NCBI GenBank assembly: GCA_903904855.1 | Contig: CAIVEH010000074.1 | Location: 1 to 35,263 of the forward strand | Source of the DNA: an uncultured Bacteroidota bacterium | Lineage (GTDB): Bacteria; Bacteroidota; Bacteroidia; Chitinophagales; Chitinophagaceae | Direction: 5' to 3' | Length of the DNA: 35,263 bases | Shown: positions 1 through 8,262 of the stretch, in pieces | Layout: each line of letters opens with the position of its first letter | Numbering within the stretch: position 1 is the stretch's first letter | Notes under the pieces: generated by a model | What the model was told of the DNA's origin: nothing | The model's input: the letters and a program-made list of their open reading frames with translations, nothing else | The model's database searches: none | Program-made: the position numbers and the translations under genes

Positions 1-86
1 AAGCCTATAGATTTGAAGTAGGCTTCTCATCAATTTTGGTAGTAAAAGTATGACTTTCAAAAGAGTAGTTTTGTAGGTATTTAAGG

Positions 87-126
87 TAAAATCCGTGAAA
101 TATGCGTAATCCATTAAAATCCGTGA
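87..126. repeat. Degenerate direct repeat of TAAAATCCGTGA
   Basis: The 12-mer TAAAATCCGTGA occurs at 87-98 and again at 115-126, a 28-bp period, with a partial copy (GTAATCC) between them. It lies in non-coding DNA at the left edge. From memory, short ATCCGTGA-type repeats are frequent between genes in Bacteroidota; no function is claimed. Confidence 0.5.
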
Positions 127-163
127 TTCAGACAGATAATGAAATGGAAGAAGGGGTCTGTGT

Positions 164-177
164 GCTTACCGGTAAGC
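164..177. repeat. 14-bp perfect palindrome
   Basis: GCTTACCGGTAAGC is a perfect palindrome in the non-coding left edge. It could be a protein-binding site or a chance event. No gene start lies next to it within the window. Confidence 0.4.
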
Positions 178-233
178 CTTCGGTGCAGCGGGTATTGTTT
201 GCGAGGGCGTATTGATGATATCAATAATGTTTT

Positions 234-269
234 AAAAGGTTGTCTCTTGTTTTGGGATAACCTTTTTTT
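234..269 (+). terminator. Intrinsic terminator, convergent with the ATPase gene
   Basis: An 11-bp stem (234-244 with 256-266, one G-T wobble) with an 11-nt loop is followed by a run of seven T on the plus strand. It is oriented for transcription entering from the left edge. The stem also sits just beyond the 3' end of the minus-strand ATPase gene and may serve both directions, though the minus-strand T run is short. Confidence 0.6.
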
Positions 270-273
270 ATGC

Positions 274-1710
274 CTACTTCTCAAAAAGCGCATCCATCGT
301 CACCTCATTTCTTACCAACCCCACATAATAATCGTTCTTTCTTACACCATAGGTGGTTACCATGGTCAGGAATAAAGTTTTTCGCAGCTTGGTCCTTTCC
401 CTGAATATATTTTCTTTTTGCCTGAGATTTTCGGCATATGCCTTATCTATGACTATTTCAGACTGGGCAAATTTCATTTCACAAATATTAATGCAATGGT
501 CTGTCCGGTCTATCAGCAAATCAATTTGTGTGCCTTGCTCCTCCCCCCTGGACTTATAACGCCACACCGATTCGGCCGTCAGCACACCTGAGATACCAAG
601 CGATTTCTTGATTTGCGGAGCATGTTTGAAACAGATACCTTCAAATGCAAAACCACTCCAGCTTTTCCACGAAGGGGTGGAAGTTAGTTTTAACCAGGTG
701 CCTGGGCCCTTTGTTCTGGCCTTCTCTATAAATTTCAGGTAAAACAACGAATACTCATCGGTGAGTTTATAAATACTGTCATTTACTTTTTTATCAATTG
801 GGATATAGGCTGTAATAAAACCGGATTCTGCCAGCTCCTCAAATAATCTGGAAGTGGTTCCTCCGGACGACAGTCCGCTCTGCTTAATGGCCTCAGTTCG
901 GGTAAGCCCCATGCCTTTAGCTGCAAGTGCCTTAATGATTGCAATATGGTTTTCGGCATTGTCGAACAAGGATTGATATAAATTCCTGAATTCATCTATG
1001 AGCCCGCCATCTTTTGTGAAACAAAGACGATCAATAGCTTGTGCTGCACTTTCTCCGGGTTTGATATTTTTCAGGTACTGCGGAATACCGCCAAGGGCCA
1101 TATATAATTGCAACATCTGGTAACGGTCCAGATTTACTTTCCGGTTGTGAAGATATGCCTCTGTTTCATTCAGGTTAAAAGGCAATAGCCGGATTCTTTT
1201 AGTAATCCGGTTATGCAGCCCGCCCCTGTTGTTGACTATATGCCGGATCATCCAGGAAGCCGCCGACCCGCAAATAACAACGACAAGGTTCTGCTGCCGG
1301 GAAGCCCATGTATTCCAGAAATGCCCAAATGCAGAAAGGAAACCTGATCGGTGGGTTTGTATCCATGGAAACTCATCAAAAAAAATAACTGACTTTTTCT
1401 CTTTAATCGCAGGAGTAAGATATTCCTCCAGGAAAACAAAAGCCTCCATCCAGCTTCCGGGCACAGAGGAGCGGCGGATATTGCCTGTTACCTTACTCAA
1501 GGCTACACTGAAATTAAATAACTGATCCTGTAGCGTGGCATCATGAACACCGGAAAATTCAAACAACATATTGCTATTATAAACCGTCCGGATAAGAAAT
1601 GTTTTGCCTACCCTCCTTCTGCCAAGAACTGCTATCAATTCAGCATCAGGGGATTCCAGCGCACCCTGTAAAATCCTGCATTCATCATCTCTTCCTACGA
1701 ATTCATCCAT
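274..1710 (-). CDS. AAA ATPase with C-terminal PD-(D/E)XK-like domain (DUF234/COG1672-type)
   Basis: The 478-residue protein is a STAND/AAA-like ATPase. The Walker A motif GRRRVGKT lies at residues 30-37 and Walker B, with hhhhDE, ends at D112-E113. A helical winged-helix region fills the middle (about 255-330). The C-terminal part carries IDLLID followed by EMK near residues 385-405, the layout of a PD-(D/E)XK nuclease fold. It matches the predicted ATPase family often called archaeal ATPase/DUF234, which is common in Bacteroidota and archaea and has no firmly established role. There is no signal peptide, so it should be cytoplasmic. The ATG at 1710 follows an array of 53-bp-spaced dyads that occupies the whole promoter region and suggests autoregulation or mobility. 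The gene stands alone. Family assignment is firm; function is unknown. Confidence 0.85.
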   Translation of the reverse strand: MDEFVGRDDECRILQGALESPDAELIAVLGRRRVGKTFLIRTVYNSNMLFEFSGVHDATLQDQLFNFSVALSKVTGNIRRSSVPGSWMEAFVFLEEYLTPAIKEKKSVIFFDEFPWIQTHRSGFLSAFGHFWNTWASRQQNLVVVICGSAASWMIRHIVNNRGGLHNRITKRIRLLPFNLNETEAYLHNRKVNLDRYQMLQLYMALGGIPQYLKNIKPGESAAQAIDRLCFTKDGGLIDEFRNLYQSLFDNAENHIAIIKALAAKGMGLTRTEAIKQSGLSSGGTTSRLFEELAESGFITAYIPIDKKVNDSIYKLTDEYSLFYLKFIEKARTKGPGTWLKLTSTPSWKSWSGFAFEGICFKHAPQIKKSLGISGVLTAESVWRYKSRGEEQGTQIDLLIDRTDHCINICEMKFAQSEIVIDKAYAENLRQKENIFRERTKLRKTLFLTMVTTYGVRKNDYYVGLVRNEVTMDALFEK

Positions 1711-1728
1711 AACGTTGAGATTTATTAT

Positions 1729-1923
1729 CGTCCAAAACTAATAATTAAAACTCTGTTTTGGACGAAGTTAAAAATTATTATCGTCCAAAATAACAAATTT
1801 TAACTGTGTTTTGGACAAAGTTAAAAATTATTACCGTCCAAAACCAACATTATAAACTCTGTTTTGGACGATATTAAAATTTATTTTCGTCCAAAACAGA
1901 TAATTATTACTTAGTTTTGGACG
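1729..1923. repeat. Array of eight alternating CGTCCAAAAC / GTTTTGGACG half-sites, 53-bp period
   Basis: Half-sites CGTCCAAAA(C) begin at 1729, 1782, 1835 and 1888, and their inverse GTTTTGGAC(G) at 1755, 1808, 1861 and 1914. Each series has an exact 53-bp period, so half-sites alternate orientation every 26 or 27 bp. The array can also be read as 37-bp dyad repeats (1755-1791, 1808-1844, 1861-1897, with half copies at each end) separated by 16-bp AT-rich spacers of differing sequence. It ends 19 bp before the ATPase start codon, so a promoter within or beyond it would be covered. A multimeric DNA-binding protein, perhaps the ATPase itself, is a plausible reader; that is inference. Confidence 0.9.
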
Positions 1924-2146
1924 TAGTTAACTATTTATACTATATATGAAGCTACTGGAAACAGACTGGATGTAACGACTGGAAACCCAATCTAATCAGA
2001 TGCAAAAGAAGGAAAAACAGCAATGATTACCCAACTACTTTATTCAAAGATTTCAAGAGAGACCTTATAATTATAGTAAAAAAAGAGAACAAAATAATCA
2101 TTTGAAATGAAAACACTCATTATTTTCGTATTGTAAAATTCATACC

Positions 2147-3352
2147 ATGCAGCAACAATCACTTTTTGATAAGTCAGATCATAAGTCAGGAAATAAAAAA
2201 GACCTGGCCATCGCAAAAAAAGGTAAACAGGCGCTTACCAAACAACAAATTAATTTTAACCGGCTTACAAAAAAAATCGAAAAGCTCAGGGCCGATATAG
2301 AACGAACAACTTTTACATTAGATGCCAACTTAGCTTATTACTCCAACCATATCCATCAGCTGGAGCAAAAAATGGTAAACTTCAGGATCACCGGAGTAAA
2401 GGTGTTTTATCCTTATTATACCGGCGAAAAAAAGTTGCTCTCCGGAAATGAGAAAAAAACACTGAAAGAGATAATTACAGTTGCTCTGGATGAAATTTAT
2501 TCTTTGGCCCCCGATACTAAAGATGAAGAACTGAGCGCCATCTTTACAACCATTATGGGCATGAGCCTCGAGGATGTAAAAAATGAAGCCTTTAATGAAA
2601 TGAAGGAGGACTTTGAAGCGGAGCTGAGAGATGCTGGTTTCGATATTAACCTTGAAGGCATTGAGGCGGGTATGAACGAAGAGGAGTTGCTGCTCAAAAT
2701 GAAAGAAAAGCAGGCAGAATTTGAAAAACTGGCAGATGAAATGGAAGCAAAAAATGCCAGCCGTAAGAAAACAAAAAAACAACTGGCACAGGAAGAACGG
2801 GGAAAACAGGTAGAAGCAGCGAGAAAAAAAAGTATCAGCAGTATTTATAAACAACTGGCCAAAGCATTTCATCCCGACCTGGAAAGCGATGAGGAAATTA
2901 AGCTGCAAAAGGAAGTTATAATGAAACAGCTAACAGTAGCATACGAAAATAATGACCTTCATACCCTGCTAAAACTGGAACTGGAGTGGATTCAGAAAGA
3001 AAATAATGACCCCGCAAAACTTACCGACGACAAACTGGCGATATACAACGAAGCGCTGCAGGAGCAGGTCGGCGAGCTAGGCATGCAGATGGACATGCTG
3101 GAAACCCACCCCCGGTATACACCTTTACGCAGGTTTAATGACAATCCTGCGGACCTGAGTATGCAGGATATGTACTATGAAAAACGGGATCTTGAAGCGG
3201 CGTTATCTACTCTTGCAAAAGAAGAAGTAAAACTGAAAGGAAATAATGCCGTGAAATTCATAAAGGAAATAATTTACTCCTTTAAAAGGCAAAGTAAGCA
3301 ATCAGATGAGATGGAGGAGCTGATGCAGGAATTAATGAGATACATGAAATAA
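2147..3352 (+). CDS. Coiled-coil protein with C-terminal J-domain-like segment
   Basis: The 401-residue, highly charged soluble protein is mostly helical and coiled-coil (about residues 20-80 and 175-235). A J-domain-like segment follows: IYKQLAKAFHPDLES at about 233-247 contains the HPD tripeptide (242-244) that stimulates Hsp70/DnaK ATPase, and the helix after it resembles J-domain helix III. It is therefore likely a DnaJ-type co-chaperone with unusual architecture, lacking the G/F-rich and zinc-finger regions of true DnaJ. No signal peptide or membrane segment is present. The ATG at 2147 follows an AT-rich stretch without a Shine-Dalgarno sequence. It is monocistronic. The client is unknown. 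Confidence 0.75.
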   Translation: MQQQSLFDKSDHKSGNKKDLAIAKKGKQALTKQQINFNRLTKKIEKLRADIERTTFTLDANLAYYSNHIHQLEQKMVNFRITGVKVFYPYYTGEKKLLSGNEKKTLKEIITVALDEIYSLAPDTKDEELSAIFTTIMGMSLEDVKNEAFNEMKEDFEAELRDAGFDINLEGIEAGMNEEELLLKMKEKQAEFEKLADEMEAKNASRKKTKKQLAQEERGKQVEAARKKSISSIYKQLAKAFHPDLESDEEIKLQKEVIMKQLTVAYENNDLHTLLKLELEWIQKENNDPAKLTDDKLAIYNEALQEQVGELGMQMDMLETHPRYTPLRRFNDNPADLSMQDMYYEKRDLEAALSTLAKEEVKLKGNNAVKFIKEIIYSFKRQSKQSDEMEELMQELMRYMK

Positions 3353-3523
3353 CCCCACTGGTTTACCTGATGAATAAATAGCTGAGACAAGCAATCCGCA
3401 TTTAAAAAATATCCGTTCAGAATTGTATTAAGAACTTCGAATAATAATACGATATAAAATTCATAGTTAAGCCTTGGGTTTTATCTGGCGGTTAGGATCA
3501 TCAAAGGATGCGGATAATTTTAC

Positions 3524-4246
3524 TCACACTACATATACCGGCTCAATTTCAATGCCTTGAACCCCTTTTAACTTCAGGTACACTTTAGCGCTGGTAAGCA
3601 CATCCTGCAGGCAATAGGAACCTATGCGTGCAAGGTCATTGTCGTGCCAGTAGGCTGATCCGACCATACTGCCGTCCATATCGGATTTTGGAGAAGGAAT
3701 GCCAAGGATTACGGCAAGCAGTGATAGAGAAGTGTAATTCTTGAAATCACCAAAACGCCACATTTCCATGGTATCGAGGTGAGATACTTCCCACGGTTTC
3801 TTGCCCATCATCTGCATGGAAACCGGAAGAGTAATATTGTTGATTACCATCCGGCGACAAAGAAAGGGGATATCAAATTCCTTGATGTTATGCCCGCAGA
3901 ACTTCATATCGCGATGAAGGGCGCTAAACTTAACCAGCATATCGGCGAAGTCGGATAAAAGGGTATGCTCATTATCATTAACCAGAGATTTCAGCCTCAT
4001 TTTCCAGTTATCGCCTTGCTGGGTCAGGCTGCCAAAACCGATGCATACTACTTTGGCAAATTCAGAATAAATACCGGCCTTGTCGCTGAACAATAACGAT
4101 GGTTCGAAAGCGGTATCCTGCGAAACTTTCAAGGTTTTAGATTTCTTAATCCATTCAGCCTGCATAGCAGGAGACAGCTGGTTAAAATCCGGCTGAACCG
4201 GAACTGTTTCAATATCGATAAATAAAATTTCTTTTAAATGCTCCAT
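3524..4246 (-). CDS. DnaQ/PolB-like 3'-5' exonuclease
   Basis: The 240-residue protein has the three exonuclease motifs of the RNase H-like DEDD superfamily: FIDIETVP (D11, E13), the GHNIKEFDIPFL segment (D125) and YCLQDV (D215). The spacing fits the stand-alone predicted exonucleases related to the proofreading domain of family B polymerases, which are widespread in Bacteroidota. It would remove nucleotides from 3' ends of DNA or RNA in the cytoplasm; the substrate cannot be told from sequence. The ATG at 4246 is 70 bp from the ATG of the divergent coiled-coil gene, so the two share a short promoter region. Confidence 0.88.
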   Translation of the reverse strand: MEHLKEILFIDIETVPVQPDFNQLSPAMQAEWIKKSKTLKVSQDTAFEPSLLFSDKAGIYSEFAKVVCIGFGSLTQQGDNWKMRLKSLVNDNEHTLLSDFADMLVKFSALHRDMKFCGHNIKEFDIPFLCRRMVINNITLPVSMQMMGKKPWEVSHLDTMEMWRFGDFKNYTSLSLLAVILGIPSPKSDMDGSMVGSAYWHDNDLARIGSYCLQDVLTSAKVYLKLKGVQGIEIEPVYVV

Positions 4247-4264
4247 TTACCAAAAGTTGTACAT

Positions 4265-4272
4265 TACATTTG
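4265..4272 (+). promoter_or_regulatory. TAnnTTTG -7 element for the coiled-coil membrane protein
   Basis: TACATTTG matches the Bacteroidota sigma-ABfr -7 consensus and lies 43 bp before the ATG at 4316. No convincing -33 TTG sits at the usual distance, and no Fnr-like dyad is centred 29.5 bp upstream, unlike the island promoters. Confidence 0.4.
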
Positions 4273-4315
4273 TAGTAAAGTTAATTTCTCCCGGATTTTC
4301 AAATACAATCAGATT

Positions 4316-5266
4316 ATGAGCCAGTTCAATCAAACATTGCCTCCAACACCACCTCAGAATAACCCTGGCAGAAAAAACAATTCCATTATCTATTGGGTTG
4401 TTATACTTATTCTTTTTACAGGTTGCCTTTACCTGTTCATGAGTAAGAATAAGATGGCCGAAGATAATAATAACCTGCTGAAACAAAAGCAACAACAGGT
4501 AGATAGTATTAAAAATGACCGGTCGACACTGCAAGCTGAGTTTGATGCTGTATCTGCCAAAGTAGATCAGCTGGAATCGCAAAAATCAAAGCTGGACAGC
4601 GCTTTGCAGGGCGATAAATCGCAGATGATGCAATTGCAGGCACGCATCAGATCAATACTGAGTAAGGGCAATGCAACAAAAGAGGAACTGAAAAATGCCA
4701 GGGAAATGATTACCAGTCTAAATGATAAAACAAAAGAGTATGAAGCAAAAATAGCGGAACTGGAAAAGGAGAATAAAGTATTGACCGGAAAGAATAAAGT
4801 ATTGACAAAGGAGAGGGACTCAACCGTTGCAAAGAATATTGCTTTGAAACAGGCAGGATCTGTGTTGCATGCATCCAATATAAGGATGGAACCAATACAC
4901 CTGAAACGGAATGGCAAGGAAAAAGAAACTACCAAGGCGAAAAAGGTAAATGAACTTAGAATTACTTTTGACATTGACGAGAACCGTATTGCTGAAAGCG
5001 GCTCCAAGCAGGTATATGTGCGGATCATTGGCCCGGATCAGAGTGTATTAAGCAGTACAGCTAACGGATCTGGATCTATGAATATTATTAACGGCGATCA
5101 GTTGCTATTTTCAGTAATGAAGGAAATCCCGCTCATTCAGGGGCAACCTGTAAGAGATATAGTTATTGACTGGCACCAGGACGGTAACTATCTGAAGGGC
5201 ACCTACAATATAGAGATATTCAACGAAGGCTATAAAGTAGGCAGCGGAAATGTAACGCTTAAATAA
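4316..5266 (+). CDS. Membrane-anchored coiled-coil protein, function unknown
   Basis: The start is taken at the ATG at 4316, because the longer reading frame from 4238 would overlap the divergent gene and put a hydrophilic stretch before a natural N-terminus. The 316-residue product has a proline-rich cytoplasmic tail, one membrane helix at about 23-42 and a long coiled coil at about 46-185 (rich in K, E, Q, L heptads, including a near-duplicated VLTGKNKVLTKERD run). A C-terminal domain of about 110 residues follows, predicted to be beta-rich. Similar proteins in Bacteroidota are mostly called hypothetical. An envelope structural or spacer role is possible; nothing in the neighbourhood defines it. 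Confidence 0.8.
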   Translation: MSQFNQTLPPTPPQNNPGRKNNSIIYWVVILILFTGCLYLFMSKNKMAEDNNNLLKQKQQQVDSIKNDRSTLQAEFDAVSAKVDQLESQKSKLDSALQGDKSQMMQLQARIRSILSKGNATKEELKNAREMITSLNDKTKEYEAKIAELEKENKVLTGKNKVLTKERDSTVAKNIALKQAGSVLHASNIRMEPIHLKRNGKEKETTKAKKVNELRITFDIDENRIAESGSKQVYVRIIGPDQSVLSSTANGSGSMNIINGDQLLFSVMKEIPLIQGQPVRDIVIDWHQDGNYLKGTYNIEIFNEGYKVGSGNVTLK

Positions 5267-5310
5267 TAACCGGCCTGGGAAACAATTACACTGTAGTAAA
5301 AATGCATTGG

Positions 5311-5368
5311 TTAACCTAATTAATGCTTGCTGAGTTAAGCTATTGAACAAATGAAATAATTAGGTTAA
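5311..5368. promoter_or_regulatory. Inverted repeat TTAACCTAATTA upstream of the response regulator
   Basis: TTAACCTAATTA (5311-5322) is perfectly inverted at 5357-5368 with a 34-bp gap. A third copy, GTAACCTAATTT, lies at 5490-5501, about 20 bp before the response-regulator ATG. The arrangement looks like a multi-site operator for the downstream OmpR/PhoB-type regulator, whose family usually binds direct repeats. The inverted pair could instead be a weak terminator for the gene ending at 5266. Confidence 0.45.
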
Positions 5369-5520
5369 TTTATTTTTCGTAATCAATATCCAGTTAAGTA
5401 ATTATAATTCATGGGGCTATTTCTGGTACTGCTTATCGCTGATCAGTTAACAATTATATAATGTTGTTTTCTTTTTAGTTCACCCGGGGTAACCTAATTT
5501 TACACTCGATTAGTGAAATT

Positions 5521-6207
5521 ATGGAAGTATTCCCTGGTAAGATTTTGATAGTGGATGATGAACCAGAGATATTGGAGATCATCAGTTATAATTTAAAAAA
5601 CAAAGGCTATCTGATAGCCGCTGCCAGAGATGGCGTTGAAGCCATCAGAAAAGCCAAAGAATTCAGGCCCGATCTCATCCTCCTGGATATAATGATGCCC
5701 AATAAAGACGGGATTGAAACCATCAGGGAACTCAGAAATATGCCGGAGTTTGATGATACAGCTATTATTTTCCTTACTGCGTTGAGTGATGAAAAATACG
5801 AAATAGATGGGTTGAAACTTGGCGCTGATGATTATATAGCCAAACCCATAAAACCCGAACTCCTTGCTACAAGAATAGGATCAGCACTGCGTCGTTTCCG
5901 TAAGGATGAAGAACAGGAGCAGAAGCAAACCTTCGGTGATCTGGAAATCAATAAAACCAAGTTTACTGTTTCTTACAAGAGTGTGGAGATCATGCTCGCC
6001 AAAAAGGAATTTGAATTATTATCTCTGCTGGCATCAAAGCCAGGCCGAGTGTTTCTGCGCAATGAAATTCTGCAAAGGGTTTGGGGCACAGATGTAATTG
6101 TAGGCGACCGTACCATTGATGTACACATCCGCAAAATACGTCAGAAAGCAGGCATAGACCTGATTACCACGGTGAAAGGAGTTGGATATAAGTTTGAAAT
6201 GGCTTAA
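5521..6207 (+). CDS. OmpR/PhoB-family response regulator
   Basis: The 228-residue protein has a receiver domain (residues 7-120) with acidic pocket D12/D13, phosphoacceptor D56 in LILLDIMMP, the T in IIFLTA and the conserved K of YIAKPIKP. A winged-helix DNA-binding domain follows (about 130-227), ending in the typical TTVKGVGYKF wing. It is the usual length for the family. The partner kinase gene lies 162 bp downstream on the same strand, so the pair resembles PhoB/PhoR of Bacteroidota, although nothing nearby (pst or phoU genes) confirms phosphate sensing. Three AACCTAATT-type sequences upstream are candidate binding sites. Confidence 0.93.
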   Translation: MEVFPGKILIVDDEPEILEIISYNLKNKGYLIAAARDGVEAIRKAKEFRPDLILLDIMMPNKDGIETIRELRNMPEFDDTAIIFLTALSDEKYEIDGLKLGADDYIAKPIKPELLATRIGSALRRFRKDEEQEQKQTFGDLEINKTKFTVSYKSVEIMLAKKEFELLSLLASKPGRVFLRNEILQRVWGTDVIVGDRTIDVHIRKIRQKAGIDLITTVKGVGYKFEMA

Positions 6208-6347
6208 CCCCCGGCCCCTAAAGGGGAGTGCGCTGGAGTTAAGAAATTAGACTTTGGAACTTTTATCGGCAGAACATTAAGGTTCAATTATATATTCATA
6301 TCAAAATATTTAATAATTTAACTCTCCCCTTCAGGGGCCGGGGGTTT
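6206..6347. repeat. Inverted G/C-rich repeat pair between regulator and kinase genes
   Basis: The arm at 6206-6228 (AACCCCCGGCCCCTAAAGGGGAG) matches the reverse complement of the arm at 6324-6346 at 22 of 23 positions. Each arm contains its own small hairpin (CCCC-TAAA-GGGG and CCCC-TTCA-GGGG), and the right arm is followed by a T-rich run to 6355. This looks like a REP/BIME-like element. It may act as a partial terminator that sets kinase expression below that of the regulator. Confidence 0.65.
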
Positions 6348-6369
6348 CTTTTTTCATTACCTTAGTACC

Positions 6370-7422
6370 ATGTCTGTACTGGATACCAAAAATCTTTCGC
6401 CGCGGTTACTTTCCTTTATTACAGCTGTAATAATAGCTACAGCCAATTCGCTGCTAAGTCTTCTGCTTCACCAGAACTGGTATATTCCGTTTGTGGTTTT
6501 TGGTGTTACCTTCATTTTCATATACTGGCTCTATTACTATACCTTACAGCGATTTATTTACCGCAAGATCAAGATCATCTATAAGTTCATTTATCAGACC
6601 AAAGCCACTAAAAAAGAAGAATTTTTTTATGAAAATATTCTGCCGCAAAAATCGATAGAAGAAGTAAGCCAGGATGTGCAGAAATGGGCTACACAGCGAA
6701 AGGATGAAATAGAAATGTTGCAGGCCAATGAGCTATTCAGGAAAGAGTTTCTTATGAACCTGGCACATGAATTGCGGACGCCTATTTTTGCAGTACAGGG
6801 TTACGTGGATACCTTGCTGGGCGGTGCGCTTGAAGACGAAGAAGTAAACCGTAAATTTCTGACTAATGCATCAAAAAGTATCGACAGGCTGGTGCGTCTT
6901 GTTGATGACCTGGATGAGATATCTAAACTTGAATCGGGTAAGATACCTTTGATTCAGGAATCTTTTGTAATTCAGGACCTGATAAAAGATGTATATGAAG
7001 AACTATCGCTGAAGGCAAAAGAACGGGATGTGCAGCTATCTTTCAAAAAAGGAACTGAGCGCCCAATTATTGTAACAGCAGATAAGCAGAAAATTAAACA
7101 GGTGCTGGTGAACCTGGTAGAAAATGCCCTGAAATACGGAAATGATAAAGGAAATGTGATAGCCGGAAGTTATGAAATGGATGACAAGCACATCTACATA
7201 GAAATTTCGGATGATGGACCAGGTATAGCCGAAGAACACCTGGGGCGAATTTTTGAACGGTTTTACCGCGCCGACCGCAGCCGCGCCCGCGCTATTGGCG
7301 GTACCGGGCTGGGACTGGCAATAGTAAAACACATAATTGAAGCACATGGCCAGACTGTAAATGTGCGCAGCAAACCCGGAGTGGGTTCTTCATTTGGTTT
7401 TACACTGGATAAAGCCAAATAA
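6370..7422 (+). CDS. Sensor histidine kinase (PhoR-like, two-helix, no extracellular sensor)
   Basis: The 350-residue kinase has two N-terminal membrane helices (about 13-33 and 38-58) joined by only a few residues, so there is no sizeable periplasmic sensor. The dimerisation/phosphoacceptor box is NLAHELRTP with H133. The catalytic domain shows the N box (LVNLVENALKYG), G1 (DDGPGI), F box (FERFYRAD) and G2 (GGTGLGLAIVKHI). No PAS or HAMP domain is evident. It should phosphorylate the response regulator encoded upstream. The short sensor region suggests sensing within the membrane or through partner proteins, as in PhoR-like kinases; the signal is unknown. Confidence 0.93.
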   Translation: MSVLDTKNLSPRLLSFITAVIIATANSLLSLLLHQNWYIPFVVFGVTFIFIYWLYYYTLQRFIYRKIKIIYKFIYQTKATKKEEFFYENILPQKSIEEVSQDVQKWATQRKDEIEMLQANELFRKEFLMNLAHELRTPIFAVQGYVDTLLGGALEDEEVNRKFLTNASKSIDRLVRLVDDLDEISKLESGKIPLIQESFVIQDLIKDVYEELSLKAKERDVQLSFKKGTERPIIVTADKQKIKQVLVNLVENALKYGNDKGNVIAGSYEMDDKHIYIEISDDGPGIAEEHLGRIFERFYRADRSRARAIGGTGLGLAIVKHIIEAHGQTVNVRSKPGVGSSFGFTLDKAK

Positions 7423-7772
7423 ATAACTGCCCAATTAACTTTTGATCTGATTTCTGTAGCAGCAAAATAATTGCAGCGCTTCAGGTTGCTGCCAAATGTT
7501 TCACTGGTGGCTTCTCTTTTGAGTCTTAGTGTTAGTTCGATAATACTATTTTCAATTATTTGCACCAGGTCTTGTGATTAGCTTTGACAACTTTTGAAAG
7601 GTTGTCAAAGCCTGTGATGCATAATGATCTGTAATAAAATAATAACACTGTTTTTGTGAGAAATATACGTCGAACTCACGTTAACTTAGTGTATCTGACA
7701 TAAAAAAAGCCCTGTCTCCACGATAAGAAACAAGGCTTATTAATTAAACCAAAAAAATTATCAAACCTGTAC
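7423..7772. other. Gene-free stretch with two hairpins
   Basis: I see no convincing gene here. A perfect 11-bp inverted repeat (GCTTTGACAAC at 7581-7591, inverted at 7601-7611, 9-nt loop) has no T tail on either strand. Further right is the terminator of the minus-strand cytochrome operon (7702-7739). Confidence 0.6.
7702..7739 (-). terminator. Terminator of cassette 1
   Basis: On the minus strand a 12-bp stem with two wobble pairs (AAGCCTTGTTTC against GAGACAGGGCTT) is followed by a run of T. It lies 34 bp past the stop of the last cytochrome gene and closes the operon that starts near 14897. Confidence 0.75.
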
Positions 7773-8186
7773 CTAAAGTTTACGCAGATAGGTTATTACC
7801 TGCCAGCGTTGATCTTTGGTCATCTGATGTTTAAAACAAGGCATTGTAGTATTACCCATTGTTATCTTCCAACACAGCTCACCGTCTGATTGTTTTTTAA
7901 ACTCAGCGGCTGTGAAATCCTGGGGTTTATCATCAAATTCAGCGCTTTTTGGTCCGTCGCCCTTACCTTTTTTCCCGTGACAGGAAGTACATTTGAGATT
8001 ATAAATGTTTTTACCTGCTGCAAATGAGGTGGCATCATTCGGCATGGGATTCTTTTCTTTGGCGGCATCGGGGGGAACAACCCTGTTCTTCTTCTGTGGT
8101 GCAGGTGCAAATGCAAACAGTAATGAAACAGCCAGAATCACAACGCCCACGATACCTGCAACCTTAATTCTTTTAACTAATTGCAT
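7773..8186 (-). CDS. Monoheme c-type cytochrome
   Basis: The 137-residue protein begins with an uncleaved-looking or cleavable hydrophobic segment (residues 9-28). A class I cytochrome c domain follows with haem motif CTSCH at 66-70, then GKKGKGDGPKS, and a likely axial Met at M115 (TTMPCF). It is clearly paralogous to the cytochrome encoded at 10993-11427 (shared GKKGKGDGPKSAE and DQRWQVI.Y segments). It should carry electrons in the periplasm. It is the last gene of cassette 1, with a terminator just downstream. A 7-bp inverted repeat (8202-8208/8218-8224) in its leader may allow separate control. Confidence 0.9.
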   Translation of the reverse strand: MQLVKRIKVAGIVGVVILAVSLLFAFAPAPQKKNRVVPPDAAKEKNPMPNDATSFAAGKNIYNLKCTSCHGKKGKGDGPKSAEFDDKPQDFTAAEFKKQSDGELCWKITMGNTTMPCFKHQMTKDQRWQVITYLRKL

Positions 8187-8262
8187 ATTCTTAAGTTTTA
8201 TTTCTCAGCACATATAACTGAGAACTACTGTGAAAAAATTGTTGCAAACCATCTGATTTCTA

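Noticed and set aside
139-375. Small plus-strand gene at the left edge
   Set aside because: The frame runs through a terminator hairpin and into the 3' end of the ATPase gene, and its composition is not protein-like.
1729-1923. CRISPR array
   Set aside because: The 37-bp dyads have 16-bp AT-rich spacers, too short for CRISPR, the repeats vary internally, and no cas gene is near.
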